From NCBI RefSeq assembly GCF_020905415.1, contig NZ_JAJJMP010000001.1:1189501-1253500 (forward strand): a DNA stretch of 64,000 nucleotides, in the 5' to 3' direction. Of this stretch, positions 53,785 to 63,237 are shown in pieces. Position 1 is the first letter of the stretch, and each line of letters begins with the position of its first letter. The notes under the pieces were generated by a model. It worked only from the letters and a program-made list of their open reading frames with translations, did not search any database and was not told the DNA's origin. The stretch comes from Myroides oncorhynchi. GTDB lineage: Bacteria; Bacteroidota; Bacteroidia; Flavobacteriales; Flavobacteriaceae. The translations under genes were made by a program, and so were the position numbers.

Positions 53785-55005
53785 TTATATTTTTTTAACT
53801 ACTAATGCTGAATTTGTTCCACCAAATCCAAAAGAATTAGACAAATATATATCAAATTTTTTATCTAAGGTCTTATTCGTTATATTTAATCTACTTGAAT
53901 CCTCATCAGCATTTTCAAAATTCAAATTAGGCGCAATAAAATCATTATTCATCATTAAAGTAGAATAAACAATCTCAGATGCTCCCGCCATCCAACACTC
54001 ATGTCCAGTCAATGATTTAGTAGAACTAACCACAGGTGAATATCCTTTAAATACATCATAGATAGCCTTTGCTTCATTTGCATCACCTAATGGAGTAGAG
54101 GTAGCATGAGCATTAATATATCCTATCTCATCGATTGCTACTCCAGACTGTTCTATCGCTCTTCTCATCGCTGTAGCTGGTCCATCTACATTTGGTGTAG
54201 AAATATGTCCTCCATTAGAAGAGAAACTATATCCCATAACTTCTGCTATTATAGTAGCCCCACGTTTCATGGCTGATTCGTAACTTTCTAAAATTACAGT
54301 AGCTCCACCACCACTAGGTACTAATCCTGTTCTAGAAGCATCAAATGGTCTAGACGCTTTATCTGGAGTAACTCCTTCTTCAGCGAAAACTCCTAATCCA
54401 TCAAAACTTGCCATAGCATAAGGATTAATCTCCTGTGCTCCACCACAGATCACAATGTCCTGTAGTCCACCCTTTATCATCAGATATCCTAATCCTATCG
54501 CATGTGATCCACTAGCACATGCAGCACTAATAGTCATATTGATTCCTCTTAATTTAAAGATAGTTGATAGATTCATCGTAACAGTAGAATTCATCGATTT
54601 AAAAATGGCACCTGACCCAATTAAAGCAGTATCCTTTTTCTCTCTAAATATATCTGTTGCCTCTATCACTGCATTAGACACACTGTCATTACCATATAAT
54701 ATTCCTACTTCATGTTGCTCTAAATAAGCATCTGTAATCCCTGCATTCTTTAATGCCTCCACTGTAGCCACGTAAGCATACTCAGTCTCTTCTCCAATAG
54801 AAATACGCTGTCTTCTGCTCAATTCACTTTTTAAATCAGGACGTGGTACCATACCTGTATAGGCTGATCTAAACCCTTTATCATGGCGCTGTTGATCATA
54901 GATAATACCTGAATTACCTGTATATAACGATTTTTTTACTTCTTCTAAATCTAGTCCAAGACAAGAGTAAATACCCATACCCGTAATTACTACTCTGTTA
55001 TTCAT
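53785..55005 (-). CDS. FabB/F-like beta-ketoacyl-ACP synthase
   Basis: The 406-residue enzyme has C163 in TISAACASGSHAIG, histidines in NAHATSTPLGD and TGHECWMAGASE, and the lysine in SSTKSLTGH, so the active site is complete. The HATST form and WMAGASE segment resemble cluster-specific FabB-like enzymes of aryl polyene pathways. It lies between fabG and an ACP gene, a compact elongation set. Confidence 0.93.
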   Translation of the reverse strand: MNNRVVITGMGIYSCLGLDLEEVKKSLYTGNSGIIYDQQRHDKGFRSAYTGMVPRPDLKSELSRRQRISIGEETEYAYVATVEALKNAGITDAYLEQHEVGILYGNDSVSNAVIEATDIFREKKDTALIGSGAIFKSMNSTVTMNLSTIFKLRGINMTISAACASGSHAIGLGYLMIKGGLQDIVICGGAQEINPYAMASFDGLGVFAEEGVTPDKASRPFDASRTGLVPSGGGATVILESYESAMKRGATIIAEVMGYSFSSNGGHISTPNVDGPATAMRRAIEQSGVAIDEIGYINAHATSTPLGDANEAKAIYDVFKGYSPVVSSTKSLTGHECWMAGASEIVYSTLMMNNDFIAPNLNFENADEDSSRLNITNKTLDKKFDIYLSNSFGFGGTNSALVVKKI

Positions 55006-55008
55006 ATC

Positions 55009-55740
55009 TTAAGAATATATACCTCCATTAATATTAATGACTTCTCCTGTGATATATCCAGCTTTATCAGAAGCTAAGAAACCAACTAAATCTGCTACTT
55101 CTTCTGCCTTACCAAAGCGGTTAGCTGGTATCATTTTCACAAGTTCTTTCTGATCCAGTTCAGCTGTCATATCTGACTCTATAAATCCTGGTGCTACAGC
55201 ATTCACAGTGATGTTTCTCTTAGCTACCTCCTGAGCTAATGCCTTAGTAGCCCCTATTACTCCAGCCTTAGCCGCTGAGTAATTTGTCTGACCTGCTGTA
55301 CCCTTTACTCCAGATACAGATACAATATTAATGACACGACCATATCGATTGCGCAACATTTTTTGCATAAAGAACTGCGTTACATTATAAAAGCCATTTA
55401 AACTAGTATTTAACACTTTATTCCAATCTTCAATTGGCATCCACATAAACAGTCCATCACGAGTAATACCAGCATTATTAACAATGACTTCCACTATAGC
55501 AGATGGATTAGTCTCTGTCCATTCATTTAAAGTTGATACTACATCATCGTGATTACTCACATCGAACTTAATAATCTCTCCTGTCGCTCCTAATGCTTCT
55601 ACATCAGCTAGCGTCTCTAAAGCTTTAACCTCATTAGATTGATAGTTGATTAATATATGATATTTATGTTCTGCTGCTAGACGCAAACATATTGCTCTAC
55701 CTATTCCTCTTGATCCTCCAGTTACTATAGCAGTTTTCAT
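55009..55740 (-). CDS. fabG: 3-oxoacyl-ACP reductase
   Basis: The 243-residue short-chain dehydrogenase has the NADP(H) motif TGGSRGIGRAI (7-17), NNAGIT (88-93), catalytic S141 and the Y154xxxK158 pair in NYSAAKAG. It reduces 3-oxoacyl-ACP to 3-hydroxyacyl-ACP, supplying the hotdog dehydratases of the same operon. It is a cluster copy and need not be the housekeeping FabG. Confidence 0.93.
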   Translation of the reverse strand: MKTAIVTGGSRGIGRAICLRLAAEHKYHILINYQSNEVKALETLADVEALGATGEIIKFDVSNHDDVVSTLNEWTETNPSAIVEVIVNNAGITRDGLFMWMPIEDWNKVLNTSLNGFYNVTQFFMQKMLRNRYGRVINIVSVSGVKGTAGQTNYSAAKAGVIGATKALAQEVAKRNITVNAVAPGFIESDMTAELDQKELVKMIPANRFGKAEEVADLVGFLASDKAGYITGEVININGGIYS

Positions 55741-55750
55741 ACTCTATTTT

Positions 55751-56866
55751 TTATTTACTAAATAATTCTAAGTTGTCATACCACTTATTGCCTAACAACT
55801 CTCCTTTGGTATTGATATACCCCCATTTTTTATCTTTTTTGACTCTAGCTACTCCATCCTTAAATCCTTTACCCTGAGTCTTAAAAGAAAAACCAAGTGC
55901 TGTTATATCATACTCAAATGGTACTACTAACGTACCTTTAGTATCTATAAACCCCCACTTATTATCCTTTACAGCTGCTAATCCATCTTTAGAGAACGCT
56001 AATGCATCTGTATATTTATGAGGAATTATTATCTCATTGTTTTCATTTATATATCCCCACTTCTTATCTGTCTTTGCTGCTATAAGCCCCTGAGACATTT
56101 GTCGCAAGTTATCGTAAATTGGAGCGATTGACCACTCTAGCTTAGCATTTACCACTCCCCATGATCTACCATTACGAGCAATAATATACTCAGGATTCTC
56201 TATATCTAATATCTTATCGGCACCGATAATCTCCTTAAAATTACCTTGATAGATTATTCCAAAACAGTTACCAAACTTAGCCCAAGCATAACCATTAATA
56301 TAATTACCTATTTCTAAATATTCTACTGGTACTACTTCAATACCATTACTATCTATAATACCCCATTTCTTACTAAGACATACCTTAGCATATCCATCTG
56401 TAAAGGGACGTATAATATCATATTTAGGTTCTACTATCACCTGAGCCTGAGCATTAATCAGTCCTACGCGTTCTCCTTGTTTATAAATAGCTACCCCTTG
56501 TTCGTTAAACTCAAACAGTTTATAATTAGAAAACGGAACTTCATTACCTTGTTTATCTATATAGAATGTTTGCTTATCTTTTACAACTATTGCAATCCCT
56601 CCTTTAAAACTAGTAACAGAACTATAAATAGGTTGAATCACAAACTCACCGTTTGTATTTATATAACCATACTTTTTACCAGAATAAGCAGCAGCAGCTA
56701 ATCCGTCCGAAAAGCCAAGTGCTTTACTGAATACAGGTTTTATAGCAGTCTCACCCTTTTTATTAATAAAACCAACCTTGCCATTATTATTAAATAATGC
56801 TAGTTCTTGACCGTAAGCAAATACCATCATCATTGATAGTCCTATTGTTAAAACGAGTTTATTCAT
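55751..56866 (-). CDS. Exported WG-repeat protein
   Basis: The 371-residue protein has a signal peptide (MNKLVLTIGLSMMMVFAYGQ) and about eight WG/KWGY-type repeats (KVGFINKKGETAIKPVF, KYGYINTNGEFVIQPIY, KWGIIDSNGIEVVPVEY, KWGYINENNEIIIPHKY and others), predicted to form a beta-rich repeat domain. WG-repeat proteins have no fixed function. Its place directly after the ammonia-lyase gene (6 bases) within the pigment operon is unusual. It may help hold or present pigment in the envelope. Confidence 0.88.
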   Translation of the reverse strand: MNKLVLTIGLSMMMVFAYGQELALFNNNGKVGFINKKGETAIKPVFSKALGFSDGLAAAAYSGKKYGYINTNGEFVIQPIYSSVTSFKGGIAIVVKDKQTFYIDKQGNEVPFSNYKLFEFNEQGVAIYKQGERVGLINAQAQVIVEPKYDIIRPFTDGYAKVCLSKKWGIIDSNGIEVVPVEYLEIGNYINGYAWAKFGNCFGIIYQGNFKEIIGADKILDIENPEYIIARNGRSWGVVNAKLEWSIAPIYDNLRQMSQGLIAAKTDKKWGYINENNEIIIPHKYTDALAFSKDGLAAVKDNKWGFIDTKGTLVVPFEYDITALGFSFKTQGKGFKDGVARVKKDKKWGYINTKGELLGNKWYDNLELFSK

Positions 56867-56872
56867 ACAAGT

Positions 56873-58390
56873 TTATTTTTTTAAATATTCTTTTACTTGT
56901 TGTAGGAATGGGTACATCACTACATCCTCTACGAATGTAGGAATTATAGCGCGTATATCATTATACCATTCTAATGTTGTTAGCGATAATTTATCTTTGC
57001 ACTGTAAAGCATCTACTGCTTGAGCAATAGTAATCATCTGTATAGATAATACCTCGAAGCTGTTCTCTATTACTTTATCACATAATACAGCAGCATTAGT
57101 ACCCATACTCACAATATCTTGATTATCATTGTTATTAGGAATACTATGTACATACATAGACGTAGATAATGTCTGACACTCTGCAGTAGTCGAAGTAGCG
57201 GTAAACTGTACCCCTTGCATACCGAAGTTAAACCCTAATTTACCTAGATTAACAAATGCAGGTAAAAGTTCATTTATTTTTGCATTTAGTAGATAGTTAA
57301 GCTGTCTTTCTGATAACATCGTTAGCCTAGTGATTACTAACTTTAGTTTATCCATTTCTAATGAAACATAATCTCCATGGAAATTACCTCCGTGATAAAC
57401 TTGCTTAGTTTCTAGATCAACAATAGGGTTATCATTAGCAGAGTTAATCTCATTCTCTAGCACTTTTCCTACTGTACTTATCGTATCATATACTGGACCT
57501 AAGATCTGAGGTACACATCTAATAGAATAGTACTCTTGTACTTTATCTTTAAAGATACTCTCTTGATTTTCTCCAGTATATAAGTGTTCCTCTCTCTTTT
57601 TTATCAGTTGACTAGTAGATAGATTAGCACGCATTTGTTCTGCGATATACTGCTGTCCTTCATGTAGTTTAGCTTGATTTAGTTCTACTGAAAAATGGTC
57701 ATCATATGCACTTACTATTTCGTTGACTGCACATGACATTTTCACTGACCAATCTAATAAAGTATTAGCATTATGCCAATTTAATATCCCTATACCTGTC
57801 ATCACTGACGTACCATTCATTAGTGATAGTCCCTCCCTAATACGTATCTCTATAGGTACTAATCCCTCTAGTGCAAATACTTCTTTTGTACTTCTACGTT
57901 CTCCTTTATAGAATACTTCTCCTTCACCTATTAATACTAATGCTAAATGTGCTAACTGTACTAAGTCACCACTAGCTCCAACACTTCCATGTGCAAAAAT
58001 TAAAGGAGTAATATGTCTATCTAATAATTCTTTCATCAACTGAATGACACTAAGATTAACTCCTGAATATCCAAGCGAAAGTGTATTTAAACGTGCTAAA
58101 ATAGCTGCTCTAACCTGATCTACTGATAGAGGATGACCAATACCAGAAGCATGGCTCCTAATCAAATTATATTGCAATTGAATACACTCATCTTCTTGTA
58201 TACGGTACTGAGCCATTGGTCCAAAACCTGTATTCACACCATAAATAACTTTATTCTTAGAAAAATCTAATAGAAAAGAGAAGCTATTCTCTACACGAGC
58301 TACCAACTCTTCTGATAAAACTATTTTCTCTTTATCACTTAAGATAGTTACAAAGTTTTTTAGGGTCAAGAAGTCTTTTAAGATATTCAT
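56873..58390 (-). CDS. Aromatic-amino-acid (tyrosine) ammonia-lyase
   Basis: The 505-residue HAL/PAL/TAL-family enzyme has the MIO-forming triad A139-S140-G141 in GSVGASGDLVQLAH, the catalytic tyrosine Y50 in VIYGVNTGFG and the selectivity segment NLIRSHASGIG (76-86). It is very like the characterised tyrosine ammonia-lyase of Flavobacterium johnsoniae, as recalled from memory, sharing NLIRSH and MAQYRI. It should convert tyrosine to 4-coumarate, the starter of the aryl polyene chain. It is the first gene of the 24-gene operon and has a TAAATTTG promoter box upstream. Confidence 0.93.
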   Translation of the reverse strand: MNILKDFLTLKNFVTILSDKEKIVLSEELVARVENSFSFLLDFSKNKVIYGVNTGFGPMAQYRIQEDECIQLQYNLIRSHASGIGHPLSVDQVRAAILARLNTLSLGYSGVNLSVIQLMKELLDRHITPLIFAHGSVGASGDLVQLAHLALVLIGEGEVFYKGERRSTKEVFALEGLVPIEIRIREGLSLMNGTSVMTGIGILNWHNANTLLDWSVKMSCAVNEIVSAYDDHFSVELNQAKLHEGQQYIAEQMRANLSTSQLIKKREEHLYTGENQESIFKDKVQEYYSIRCVPQILGPVYDTISTVGKVLENEINSANDNPIVDLETKQVYHGGNFHGDYVSLEMDKLKLVITRLTMLSERQLNYLLNAKINELLPAFVNLGKLGFNFGMQGVQFTATSTTAECQTLSTSMYVHSIPNNNDNQDIVSMGTNAAVLCDKVIENSFEVLSIQMITIAQAVDALQCKDKLSLTTLEWYNDIRAIIPTFVEDVVMYPFLQQVKEYLKK

Positions 58391-58471
58391 TACTAGTAAA
58401 TTATTATTTTTTGATTAAACGCTTTTTATTATTAAATAATGTCAATAAATTTGATGTACAATATTTTAAGG

Positions 58472-58479
58472 CAAATTTA
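58472..58479 (-). promoter_or_regulatory. Promoter -7 box for the 24-gene pigment operon
   Basis: TAAATTTG on the minus strand lies 81 bases before the ammonia-lyase ATG and fits TAnnTTTG. Confidence 0.58.
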
Positions 58480-58507
58480 ATACTATTAACATAATAACAA
58501 CTATAAA

Positions 58508-59761
58508 ATGTTAAATGAAAATGTAGATGTTTTAGTCATCGGAGCAGGACCCTCAGGTAGTGTAGCGGCAAGCTATCTACATAAAATGGGAGTGAATGTA
58601 AAAGTAGTAGAGAAAACTAAGTTTCCTCGAATCGTAGTAGGAGAAAGCCTAATACCACGTGTAATGGATCATTTCGCAGAAGCAGATTTGTTACCAGCAC
58701 TGGACACAATGGGATTCCAAAAGAAACCTGGTGCACGTTTTATACGTGGCAATGAAATATGTATTTTTGACTTTAGTGACAAGTTTTCTGAAGGATGGGA
58801 TTGGACTTGGCAAATCCCAAGAGCCGATTTTGACCTAGCTATTGCCAATGAAATGATTAAAAAAGGAATAGATCTAGAATTTGAATCTGAAGTAACGAAC
58901 ATCGAATTTAACGGAACTGATTCTATTACCACTATTATAGATAAAAATAAAGAAGTAAAGCAAGTACATGCTAAATTCCTAATCGATGCTAGTGGGTATG
59001 GACGCGTATTACCACGCTTACTTAATTTAGATGCAGCATCTAAATTAAGTCCTCACTCAGCTATATTCAGCCATATAAATGATATCCGTAGACCTGAAGG
59101 TGTAGAAGGTACTCAGATTTCTTTTGATATATTAGAAACTAAAGTTTGGTTATGGGTCATACCATTCTCTAATGGCAATACTAGTGTAGGAATAGTTGCT
59201 CCTACTGACTTTATTAACTCTCTGTCTACTAATGACTCTACTAAAGAAGCATTAGAAAAAGCCATAACACTATCAGACTTCTACATTAACCGATTCGGTG
59301 ATTTGCCTTTTGAATTTACTCCTATTAAGTTAGCTAATTATTCAATTAGTGTACAAAAAATGTTTGGAGATGGATATGTACTAACTGGTAACAGTACAGA
59401 GTTCTTAGATCCTGTATTCTCGTCAGGTGTCTGTTTTGCAACAGAATCAGGTATGCTCGCAGCTAAACTGGCATTAAAGCAAATCAAAGGGGAAGATGTA
59501 AACTGGCAACAGCAGTATAGTGATCATATGAATAAAGGAATTGACGTATTTACTACTTATATTCAAGAATGGTACACAGGTAATCTACAAGAATTATTCT
59601 TCCATCAACCAGAAAATCCTGATGTAAAAAGAAAAATTTGCTCAGTTTTAGCTGGATATGTTTGGGATGAAGAGAATCCTTTCGTTAAGAAACATGACAA
59701 AGTCATCAGTAATATGGCTCACCTAATCAAAATGGAAAAAGAAGGTAAAAATCAGCAATAA
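58508..59761 (+). CDS. Flavin-dependent halogenase-like oxidoreductase
   Basis: The 417-residue protein has the FAD motif VIGAGPSGSVAASYL (10-24), VGESLIPRV (44-52), GFQKKPGARF with candidate catalytic lysine (K72/K73), the halogenase motif WTWQIP (99-104) and the C-terminal FLDPVFSSGV. The WxWxIP motif marks flavin-dependent halogenases as opposed to monooxygenases. Chlorinated flexirubins are known, so it may chlorinate the aryl ring; hydroxylation is the alternative. It is transcribed divergently from the ammonia-lyase operon, 117 bases away, and ends at a strong terminator. Confidence 0.86.
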   Translation: MLNENVDVLVIGAGPSGSVAASYLHKMGVNVKVVEKTKFPRIVVGESLIPRVMDHFAEADLLPALDTMGFQKKPGARFIRGNEICIFDFSDKFSEGWDWTWQIPRADFDLAIANEMIKKGIDLEFESEVTNIEFNGTDSITTIIDKNKEVKQVHAKFLIDASGYGRVLPRLLNLDAASKLSPHSAIFSHINDIRRPEGVEGTQISFDILETKVWLWVIPFSNGNTSVGIVAPTDFINSLSTNDSTKEALEKAITLSDFYINRFGDLPFEFTPIKLANYSISVQKMFGDGYVLTGNSTEFLDPVFSSGVCFATESGMLAAKLALKQIKGEDVNWQQQYSDHMNKGIDVFTTYIQEWYTGNLQELFFHQPENPDVKRKICSVLAGYVWDEENPFVKKHDKVISNMAHLIKMEKEGKNQQ

Positions 59762-59770
59762 TATCATACT

Positions 59771-59802
59771 TAAGGTCACTTGTAACAGAGTGACCTTTTT
59801 TT
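59771..59802 (+). terminator. Terminator of the halogenase gene
   Basis: AAGGTCACT (59772-59780) pairs with AGTGACCTT (59789-59797), followed by eight T residues. Confidence 0.9.
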
Positions 59803-60926
59803 TGTATACCTAACTATAAGCCTATCAAATCATGAATTATATAATTTGACAAATATGCCTTTTTAAACATTATCTCTTACACTAATATATATGTCTTTTA
59901 AACTATAAAGAATAGATCGTTCTTCTCTCTTCAATAAACATCTCAAAGTTTGTTTGCACACCATTCTCCACAAGTATTTACCAAAAATCATATAAAAACT
60001 TCTCCACTAATTCTTTATTTTTTTTTACTTTTCCATTCCTAAACAACTAAGAAAATTACTTTTTAGCACCCTAAATCATCTCTTTTTTTGATTTATCACT
60101 TCCAAATACAATCTAAATCTTCTTTTTGATAAATTTTTGTCTTTTTTTTTAAAGCACTTTTTTATTAATTTATTGTTTTTCAATCATTTAACTAATATTC
60201 CTTCAATTAACTAATTTCCTCAAACACCCTTTGCACCCAGTAAATTCAAGCCTTATGTTGGAATTATAGGACATTAAAAGGACAATCATAGGACTATACT
60301 TGGGCTGAGAAGGTTTTTGTCCTTGTATAGTCTTATTATTCTTCTCGAGCTTTCCCTCAAAAGCAAAACTCTTCTACACACTACTCACAGTAAAAACAAT
60401 ATAAAATCAACACTTATAAAAGAATAAAAAAGGCATAATACATAGGTATATATCTACCCTTAATCATAGAGTAATATTTCCGTATTTCTCAGTTCAAAAA
60501 TTGAGTGTTTTGATAGTCTTTTAAAGAACAACATTGATTATTTTTTTGATGTATTTACAAGCAAAAAATTCCCCTATAAAAGATGACATAAAAGAATTTT
60601 TAAAAACTAGTTTTTTACTTAAAAACGATCAGTACCTGTATACGTAATAGTCAAAAAAAATACCTGTAAAACGGATGTGAATTTTAAAAATAATGAGAAA
60701 AACACCAGTCTAGTAAAGTTTGATTTTCTTAAAAATCCAATTTAAATAGATGAATAATATGTTTGAAATTCACCTAAAAATAATGCGTTTACTAGTAAAA
60801 AATATGGTGAAAAGGGTGTTATACATAAACAATAAAAGTTCACAACAGGCATTAAAATAAATAGTAACCAAATTTACTATATTTTGTAAAGTATTATAAA
60901 ACAATCTTTTACATTCTAAACACCAT
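59803..60926. other. AT-rich noncoding DNA left of the origin candidate
   Basis: This 1.1-kb stretch has no supported gene in either strand, many A and T runs and the interleaved inverted repeat at 60278-60332. It is probably the left flank of the replication origin region. Confidence 0.6.
60278..60332. repeat. Interleaved inverted repeats with pseudoknot topology
   Basis: AAGGACAA (60278-60285) pairs with TTGTCCTT (60317-60324), and GACTATAC (60292-60299) pairs with GTATAGTC (60325-60332). The order is a-b-a'-b', each arm 8 bases and perfect. No gene overlaps it. Confidence 0.6.
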
Positions 60927-61378
60927 TGTTAATAAGATACAGTATAGTATTGATTTTAAACAAACTAAGATTTAACAATTTGTGTTGATAACTGTAAAAA
61001 CTTAGAAAAAACTTTTTTTTGTTTATTTCAAATAAATTACAATACAGCTCATCCACACACATTTGCAAAAATACTTTCTAAAAGATATTGTAAGGATATT
61101 AAGATCAAAAGTATGGGTTGTGAACAGTTTTACATACCCTCATTTATCTAAAAATAGCTGTTGATAACCAAAAAGTAGCTTGTTAATAACCAATATAAAC
61201 AATTTATTTTAAAGGATTTATGAATTAACATCCTGTTGATAAGTTTTAATAATCAAGTTTAAAGAATTTATAGAAAAAAGTTATTGTACATATTAACAGA
61301 CAATACTATACTACTAGTTTATTTTAAAATTTTAAAAAATCTATTTATATATATTATAGATGTTAATAACGTTGATAA
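60927..61378. other. Candidate chromosomal replication origin (oriC) with DnaA-box cluster
   Basis: Seven 9-mers of TGTTGATAA/TGTTAATAA type lie in one orientation at 60927, 60983, 61159, 61181, 61234, 61361 and 61370 (the last CGTTGATAA, abutting the one before). TCATCCACA at 61049 is one mismatch from the E. coli consensus. A 40-base stretch at 61321-61360 with only two G/C bases could be the unwinding element. It lies between divergent gene directions, near mnmG (a common origin neighbour) and parS-like sites. dnaA is not in view. Confidence 0.65.
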
Positions 61379-61987
61379 CTGTTTTTGTTTTCGATGTATG
61401 GTATGATATCTTGTTCGATATGAAATATTGAAGCTATGGAGGGTTGTTTTTTAAAACTTGGAAGGATGTGTTTTATCGAAATATTTTTCGACGCTTTGTA
61501 GTTTGCTTAAAAAAATATAAGTAGGTTCTAATTTTATAAAATGCATTGTTCATCGTGCAACAATTTATAGATAGCTTCTGTAATTTGTGTATATGTTTTT
61601 TGGTGGGCCACAGGGTTAAATATAGAAAATGTATTGTGTGTTTTTGGACTTGGATTTTTAAGATATTTAGTATCTCATTATTGGATCTAGATGTATATTT
61701 TTTAAATAAGATATTTAGTTTTATTTTTCTAGAATAAGGTAATTTTTAGATGGTAAATTTTTAGGAGTACAAGGAGAATTTTAAGTTTAAAATTTAGAAT
61801 TTCGTAGTCTTATTTTATTATTTTCTTCTCTGATTAGTTTTGGATATCCAACTGGTGTGTAGTTCTTTTTTAGTAAGGTTAAAAGAAAATAGTATTTGGT
61901 AATCTTCCTGTATTTAGCAAATATTTTATATGATCTATGCTAAATAAAAAATAGTGTAGTAGTGGTTAGCCATTCATAAAAGTAAAA

Positions 61988-62003
61988 TGTTCCTCGTGGA
62001 ACA
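61988..62003. promoter_or_regulatory. parS-like site 1
   Basis: TGTTCCTCGTGGAACA matches the 16-base parS palindrome with one mismatch in the centre. Confidence 0.7.
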
Positions 62004-62402
62004 TTTTGTTATACCATTACTTTTTTGATTTACTTCATTTTCTTTTTATAGATTTTTTACGTATAGGTTTTTTCGGAGGACTTTATCTTACGTCTTTAGT
62101 TTTTTGGAAAAATAATAATCTTTTATAACGCTCTGAGATTTCCATATTTTTTTTTGAATGTGACTTAGTCCGTTTTATGGAAATTATAGCAAGGAAATTA
62201 GTTTCTTTTAAAATGTATGTTTAAATGTTTTTATCTAATAATCGAAGTAGGCGATGTAGTTGTTCTATTTAGAAAAATGTTTTACACAAAATATTTTAAA
62301 GGAATTGTAATGGGGTAAATAATAGTTCTCGATTTGTCTTTTTGTAGTTTAGTTCTTAGCTGTTGATCAAAGTATGTGTTCTGATTGTTGTATTTAAAAA
62401 AA

Positions 62403-62418
62403 TGTTGCACGTGGAATG
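62403..62418. promoter_or_regulatory. parS-like site 2 (weaker)
   Basis: TGTTGCACGTGGAATG keeps the TGTT-n-CACGTGGAA core but differs at the right end. Confidence 0.5.
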
Positions 62419-62757
62419 TTTTAGGGAAGTAGTGAAGGGTAATCGAAATAATTATTTTTATAGTTTTCTCTTTTGTTAGTGTAAAGGGAAATGATTTATG
62501 TAACTTTGGTTTTCTAAATTTATTAGGTTTCTTTACTATTGTAGATTTTTATTAAAACTTCGCGTCGTAGTTTTGATATTTGAATTTTACTTTATAGATG
62601 CGTAGAATATTGAAAGCTCACGTGGTTGTATTGACTATGAGCATGTGTTTTGGTGCGTATTTAAGGGAGTTAAAGCTAATTCATTAACTATCTGAGTTTT
62701 TAATTCGTAAGATTGATATTTTAAGGGCTTTTTAAGTCTATTTTTTATTTTTCCGTG

Positions 62758-62765
62758 TACCTTTG
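62758..62765 (+). promoter_or_regulatory. Promoter -7 box for ybeY
   Basis: TACCTTTG lies 28 bases before the ATG at 62794 and decides that start over the longer frame, which would overlap the box. Confidence 0.65.
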
Positions 62766-62793
62766 CAACAATTATTTTTTAATAGAGAAAAGA

Positions 62794-63213
62794 ATGATAT
62801 TTTTTAACTATGAAACTGATTTTCAATTAGTTGATTTAACTAAATATGAAGATTGGATAGAAGAGATAGTAACTTCAGAAGGATTAATCCCTGGTGATAT
62901 CAGTTATATATTTTGTGATGATGAGTACTTACATGAGATAAATGTAAAATATTTAGATCATGATACATTGACAGATATTATTAGTTTTGATTATTGTGAA
63001 GGTAAAATAGTTTCAGGAGATATTTTCTTGTCTGTAGAAAGAGTTCGTGAGAACGCCAAGGAATTTAATGTTGATTTTGATGTTGAATTAGTGAGAGTTA
63101 TGGCTCATGGTGTGTTACACTACTGTGGATATAAAGACAAATCACCAGAAGACGAGCGTTTAATGCGCAGTAAAGAAGAGGAGAAAATGGCTATGTTCCA
63201 CGTGGAACAATAG
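62794..63213 (+). CDS. ybeY: Endoribonuclease YbeY (16S rRNA maturation factor)
   Basis: YbeY is a metal-dependent endoribonuclease needed for 16S rRNA 3'-end maturation and ribosome quality control. The ATG at 62794 gives 139 residues, normal for the family. The HGVLHYCGYKDK motif corresponds to the zinc-binding HGxLHLxGYDH; the first two histidines are present, but the third is replaced (K-D-K), which I believe is usual in Bacteroidota. SGDIFLSVERV is also conserved. The last codons (MFHVEQ) are formed by a perfect parS-like palindrome at 63194-63209. Confidence 0.93.
   Translation: MIFFNYETDFQLVDLTKYEDWIEEIVTSEGLIPGDISYIFCDDEYLHEINVKYLDHDTLTDIISFDYCEGKIVSGDIFLSVERVRENAKEFNVDFDVELVRVMAHGVLHYCGYKDKSPEDERLMRSKEEEKMAMFHVEQ
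63194..63209. promoter_or_regulatory. parS-like site 3, inside the 3' end of ybeY
   Basis: TGTTCCACGTGGAACA is a perfect 16-base palindrome of parS type and encodes most of the FHVEQ end of YbeY. Confidence 0.8.
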
Positions 63214-63237
63214 TATTTTCTAAGTAATTTAATTTAA

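Larger units (their letters stand above)
61379..62757. other. AT-rich noncoding DNA between origin candidate and ybeY
   Basis: No convincing gene is present in this 1.4-kb stretch; a 63-codon frame at 61546-61737 has low-complexity composition and no family resemblance. It holds two parS-like sites (61988 and 62403) and one weaker match (61547). Confidence 0.6.

Noticed and set aside
61546..61737. 63-codon open frame in the origin region
   Set aside because: The composition is low-complexity (F, I, C rich), no promoter or family resemblance is seen, and it contains a parS-like 16-mer at 61547; chance frame in AT-rich DNA.
62755..62793. Longer ybeY frame starting at 62755
   Set aside because: It would begin at a GTG that overlaps the TACCTTTG promoter box; the ATG at 62794 matches the normal YbeY start.
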